From Pteria penguin (Eukaryota > Mollusca > Bivalvia > Pterioida > Pteriidae): DNA of 64,000 nucleotides. Below are positions 60,015 through 64,000 of this stretch, one piece after another. Made by a program: the position numbers and the translations under genes. The stretch lies in NCBI GenBank assembly GCA_035048485.1, contig CM068593.1, forward strand, positions 4,783,151 to 4,847,150, given 5' to 3'. A model generated the notes under the pieces. The model had not been told where the DNA came from, searched no databases, and saw nothing but the letters and a program-made list of their open reading frames with translations. Within the stretch, counting starts at the first letter, position 1, and each line of letters starts with the position of its first letter.

Positions 60015-62029
60015 TATATTAAGATACACATGTAGTAAATTCGCTTTGAGAGCGCATGTGCAAACTCCATCAGCGTGTCATGTTGGTTAATAATCCAGTA
60101 TTTAGAAGCAATATTAGCACATGATTCTGCTGTAAATATTGAGATTTCAAGAAATAAATCTTATAAAAATGTTCACAATTTTTTTAAAAAATAAAAAGAA
60201 AATTTACTCACTACAAAAACCAACTTATTTCTGAATATTAACAATAACATCCAAGAGACTTTCCTAAAAAGGAAAAAGGCTCGATTACTTTCGTAATAAG
60301 GAAAAATGAGGTGTGGCTTTAGAAATTTTAGCGGGAAAATTCACAACTGCGCAAAAAAAAAGATGGTTTCAAAAACAAGTACATGTAATTCCTATTTACA
60401 TAAAGCCATTTGGCTTTATTACCAACAGCTTGAAGATTTAATGCTATTCCGATTGCAACCTAAGCTTTTTAAAAAGCTGCGCTTGTAGGGACTACCGAAC
60501 AGATTCAGTTTACCGAAAATATTGCAAAATCTAGCGAAAAGAAAATACAGAATAAAACTTTTCCAATATTTTCCCTGATTATGGTAAATTGTAAGTGATC
60601 ACTGAAGATATACAAATGATAGGTAATGGCACATATAATGAAGCATACAAAAATAAGTTTTTAAGTCAGACTGAAGCCTTTTAAATCATTGATTCAAATT
60701 CTGATTCAGTGCCATCTTCCACAACTTCATACTTTTGTCCGAAACAAGAGTCTCTTAGGTACTACAATGAGCCTCCAAAAAAAAAAAAGAGACGAGATGA
60801 TCATAACTTCATAAAACAGAATTTTTGAAGATATTTTTAGCTAATTTTCACCTCACATTTTTTGGAGGAGAATTGTAAAACATAATGATTACTTAAAGAT
60901 AAATAAAGACATTAGGTCAGGTTTGAAATTATTATCACTAATTATGTAGATTAAATTAATGTTTTCATAGAAATAAGAATTAAGAATAAGGAATTGCAAG
61001 AAAATTAAACGTAAATCAAGATAATACAAAGTGTTTTGATACTACCACTTTAAAACTTTTTGTTCAAATCTCAAAAGGTATAACTGGTAAAAAAAAAATC
61101 CCTATAAATTTTCAAACGTTATCTGTAAAATTTAAAGTTAAAGTTTTATTCATTGGTTTCATTTCAATGTAATATAATTAATTTGGATTCTGTCGATAAT
61201 ATTGATAGTTATATTGAATTTAAAGGTTATATTGAAAGCATTTTAATGAACAGATTTTATATTTGATACAAAATAAAGATTGGTGAACAATTATTCCGAA
61301 AAAAATTTTTCATTTCTAAAGTCTTATTTTAGAATTAACAGTTAATCCAGCACAAAGGAGTATAATTACATAGACTGCAATAGCATAGGTATGTTAATTT
61401 GATATAACAATAGTGTTAATCCTATTGTATTGATTAATCATACTTTGAATTGTTTTGTATTACAAACATTAACACCACTTGTATTTGACAAGATTATCCA
61501 AATATTATTTGATTTTCAATTTTTGGATTAATTACAAATTTGCTTTCAATATAAGTTTGAATTGCATTTGAGCCCAGCATGATTTGTTTACATTGACTTG
61601 CAGCCAAGCTTTGTAAATTTTGATATTATTTATTTCAATGGATGACCAAAAAACTCTTGCATGCTATTCAATTGTTTAGTTTTTTCTATTGTTTATATAA
61701 GTGTTTTCACAAATAAAAGTTTTTCATCTGATCTGTATATCATTTATATTTATATTCAAGCATCAGTAAGAAATTTAGAATACACCAATGGACTTTCAAC
61801 GTACTTGGTGTGTTACACTTGCCCTAGCTAACACACAGTAATTTTCATCATTACATAATGTGTATTTCAATCAAAGTGTTTAATGCTTGACATGAAATGG
61901 CTGAACACATAGCATTAACCTTTACTGTCATTTTATCCGTCTGTGATAACTAGCCATGTATAATGTGCCATGATTTTCCTGTCAGCTAAAATATATTGTG
62001 AATCAATTAAAATCACAACCAGACAGGAG
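60015..62029. other. Long AT-rich spacer, nothing recognised
   Basis: About 2 kb of low-GC DNA without tandem arrays. An AATAAAAG word near 61711 resembles a polyadenylation signal, but no upstream coding frame supports a transcript. The 60-codon frame at 60306-60488 shows no domain. Confidence 0.5.
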
Positions 62030-62290
62030 ATGCTTACTCCTCCCTTAAAACTGGTCTCATATCTGGTTTTCATAGAATATGCATCTTCACTACACTTTTC
62101 AGACCCTTTTTATGTCGCCTGCGAAACAAAACGACATTGGGATCCATTTTCCGTTATCCATCTGACTGCCTGTCAGTCACGCTTTCACATTATTGGCCAT
62201 TATTTAGTATTAAACATCATACTTCAATTGATTAATTATAATGAGAGCCGAAGGTCAAGCTGAAGCCGTCAAGGTCATATTCAAGTTCAA
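62030..62290 (+). repeat. Dispersed bivalve-type repeat (ATGTCGCCTGCGAAACAAAA)
   Basis: GATGCTTACTCCTCCCTTAA and CTGGTCTCATATCTGG are followed by TTTTTATGTCGCCTGCGAAA and CAAAACGACATTGGGATCC, with GTCGCCTGC…AAACGACAT partly inverted. AGAGCCGAAGGTCAAGC and GTCAAGGTCATATTCAAG come next. From memory these phrases belong to abundant non-coding interspersed families of bivalves, here joined in one segment. The 97-codon frame 61970-62263 overlaps it and is probably spurious. Confidence 0.45.
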
Positions 62291-62444
62291 ATATATGGAT
62301 TTAGGGTGAACATACATGTATGGCAAGTGACATCGTGTTCGCGAGCAAAGACGTTTTTTTTTTAATTTTTCAAAACATTTGTACATATCGTCAAATTACA
62401 TACTAAGGATTCTAATTTTCAATATAAAAAGGCATTATCCTGTC
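62291..62444. other. Short spacer before the last array
   Basis: AT-rich DNA with a T-run near 62356. The first array units begin near 62445. Confidence 0.5.
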
Positions 62445-64000
62445 AAATGAAATTCAGTCATAACCAACAAATATCACTCCTATAATGAAATTCAATCATA
62501 ACCAACAAATATCACTCCTATAATGAAATTCAATCATAACCAACAAATATCACTCCTATAATGAAATTCAATCATAACCAACAAATATCACCACTATAAT
62601 GAAATTCAATCATAACCAACAAATATCACTCCTATAATGAAATTCAATCATAACCAACAAATATCACTCCTATAATGAAATTCAGTCATAACCAACAAAT
62701 ATCACTCCTATAATGAAATTCAGTCATAACCAACAAATATCACCACTATAATGAAATTCAGTCATAACCAACAAATATCACTTATATAATGAAATTCAAT
62801 CATAACCAACAAATATCACTCCTATAATGAAATTCAGTCATAACCAACAAATATCACTCCTATAATGAAATTCAATCATAACCAACAAATATCACTCCTA
62901 TAATGAAATTCAGTCATAACCAACAAATATCACCACTATAATGAAATTCAATCATAACCAACAAATATCACTTATATAATGAAATTCAGTCATAACCAAC
63001 AAATATCACTCCTATAATGAAATTCAATCATAACCAACAAATATCACCACTATAATGAAATTCAGTCATAACCAACAAATATCACTCCTATAATGAAATT
63101 CAGTCATAACCAACAAATATCACCACCATAATGAAATTCAATCATAACCAACAAATATCACTCCTATAATGAAATTCAGTCATAACCAACAAATATCACT
63201 CCTATAATGAAATTCAATCATAACCAACAAATACCACCACTATAATGAAATTCAGTCATAACCAACAAATATCACTCCTATAATGAAATTCAATCATAAC
63301 TAACAAATATCACTCCTATAGTGAAATTCAGTCATAACCAACAAATATCACCGCTATAATGATATTCAGTCATAACCAACAAATATCACCACTATAATGA
63401 TATTCAGTCATAACCAACAAATATCACTCCTATAATGAAATTCAGTCATAACCAACAAATATCACTCCTATAATGAAATTCAGTCATAACCAACAAATAT
63501 CACTCCTATAATGAAATTCAGTCATAACCAACAAATATCACCACTATAATGATATTCAGTCATAACCAACAAATATCACTCCTATAATGAAATTCAGTCA
63601 TAACCAACAAATATCACTCCTATAATGAAATTCAGTCATAACCAACAAATATCACTCCTATAATGAAATTCAGTCATAACCAACAAATATCACTCCTATA
63701 ATGAAATTCAGTCATAACCAACAAATATCACCACTATAATGATATTCAGTCATAACCAACAAATATCACTCCTATAATGAAATTCAGTCATAACCAACAA
63801 ATATCACTCCTATAATGAAATTCAGTCATAACCAACAAATATCACTCCTATAATGAAATTCAGTCATAACCAACAAATATCACTCCTATAATGAAATTCA
63901 GTCATAACCAACAAATATCACCACTATAATGATATTCAGTCATAACCAACAAATATCACTCCTATAATGAAATTCAGTCATAACCAACAAATATCACTCC
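62445..64000 (+). repeat. 38-bp tandem array, continues beyond the window
   Basis: About 41 copies of a 38-bp unit, key words ATAATGAAATTCAGTCATAA and CCAACAAATATCACTCCT. Variants are CAATCATAAC versus CAGTCATAAC, ATCACCACT, ATCACTTAT and GATATTCAG. GATATTCAG occurs at 63361, 63551, 63741 and 63931, exactly 190 bp apart, which marks a five-unit higher-order repeat emerging toward the right edge. It is unrelated in sequence to the 38-bp family at 55065. Confidence 0.97.

Noticed and set aside
61690..61740. 3' end of a gene marked by AATAAAAG
   Set aside because: The word is expected by chance in AT-rich DNA and no coding exon or splice pattern lies upstream.

Overview
The window looks like animal nuclear DNA, most likely from a bivalve mollusc. 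The reasons are: (1) tRNA-headed SINEs with a tail ending in a TGACGT(T)AAAC motif followed by CAAACA- or GATT-type simple sequence; (2) several diffuse interspersed families that I associate from memory with bivalve genomes, near 22780, 23335, 30245 and 62030; (3) AT-rich spacers with long G/C homopolymers and a very high minisatellite load. I cannot name the species. I find no protein-coding gene, rRNA, functional tRNA, CRISPR array or any bacterial-type operon. The long open frames lie almost entirely inside tandem arrays and follow from the repeat unit having no stop codon. The one possible coding remnant is a short fragment at the extreme left edge, minus strand, and it is weak.

Layout. 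1-280: non-repetitive edge. 280-20492: one giant array of a 53-bp unit (about 360 copies), interrupted by a 796-bp element with ~240-bp terminal inverted repeats (746-1541) and by a minus-strand tRNA-SINE (6281-6559), both with target-site duplications made of array sequence. 20580-22235: 29-bp array. 22236-26320: spacer with SINE pieces, a complete plus-strand SINE (22930-23213), an old decayed ~145-bp tandem repeat and a G-rich decayed repeat. 26325-27110: 35-bp array. 27110-31390: AT-rich spacer with fragments of dispersed repeats. 31395-33925: 34-bp array. 34090-35065: 42-bp array. 35648-36694: a SINE whose interior has expanded into a 39-bp minisatellite. 36742-38154: a 1.4-kb element with ~32-bp inverted ends. 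38665-40300: 67-bp array, then a SINE tail, then a second 35-bp array (40405-41735), a 33-bp array, a (CT)n(TA)n microsatellite, a 27-bp array that decays rightward, 14-bp, 62-bp and 30-bp arrays, a 55-bp array (45830-48225), a 57-bp array, a 22-bp array and a GC-rich 45-bp array (50370-51740). A 159-bp hairpin lies at 51851-52009. 52010-62440 is mostly AT-rich spacer carrying 38-bp, 25-bp, 26-bp and 27-bp arrays. 62445-64000 is another 38-bp array that runs off the right edge.

By my tally roughly 60 percent of the window is tandem repeat, in more than 20 families that I cannot relate to one another by eye. Each array keeps a single orientation. Several show higher-order structure: 1060/2120/3180-bp steps in the 53-bp array, a 345-bp step in the 29-bp array, and a 190-bp pentamer in the last array. 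Others have homogeneous cores with decayed edges, as expected from unequal exchange. No genes act together here. What can be read is repeat history: SINEs and inverted-repeat transposons inserting into arrays, and at least one minisatellite born from the inside of a SINE.
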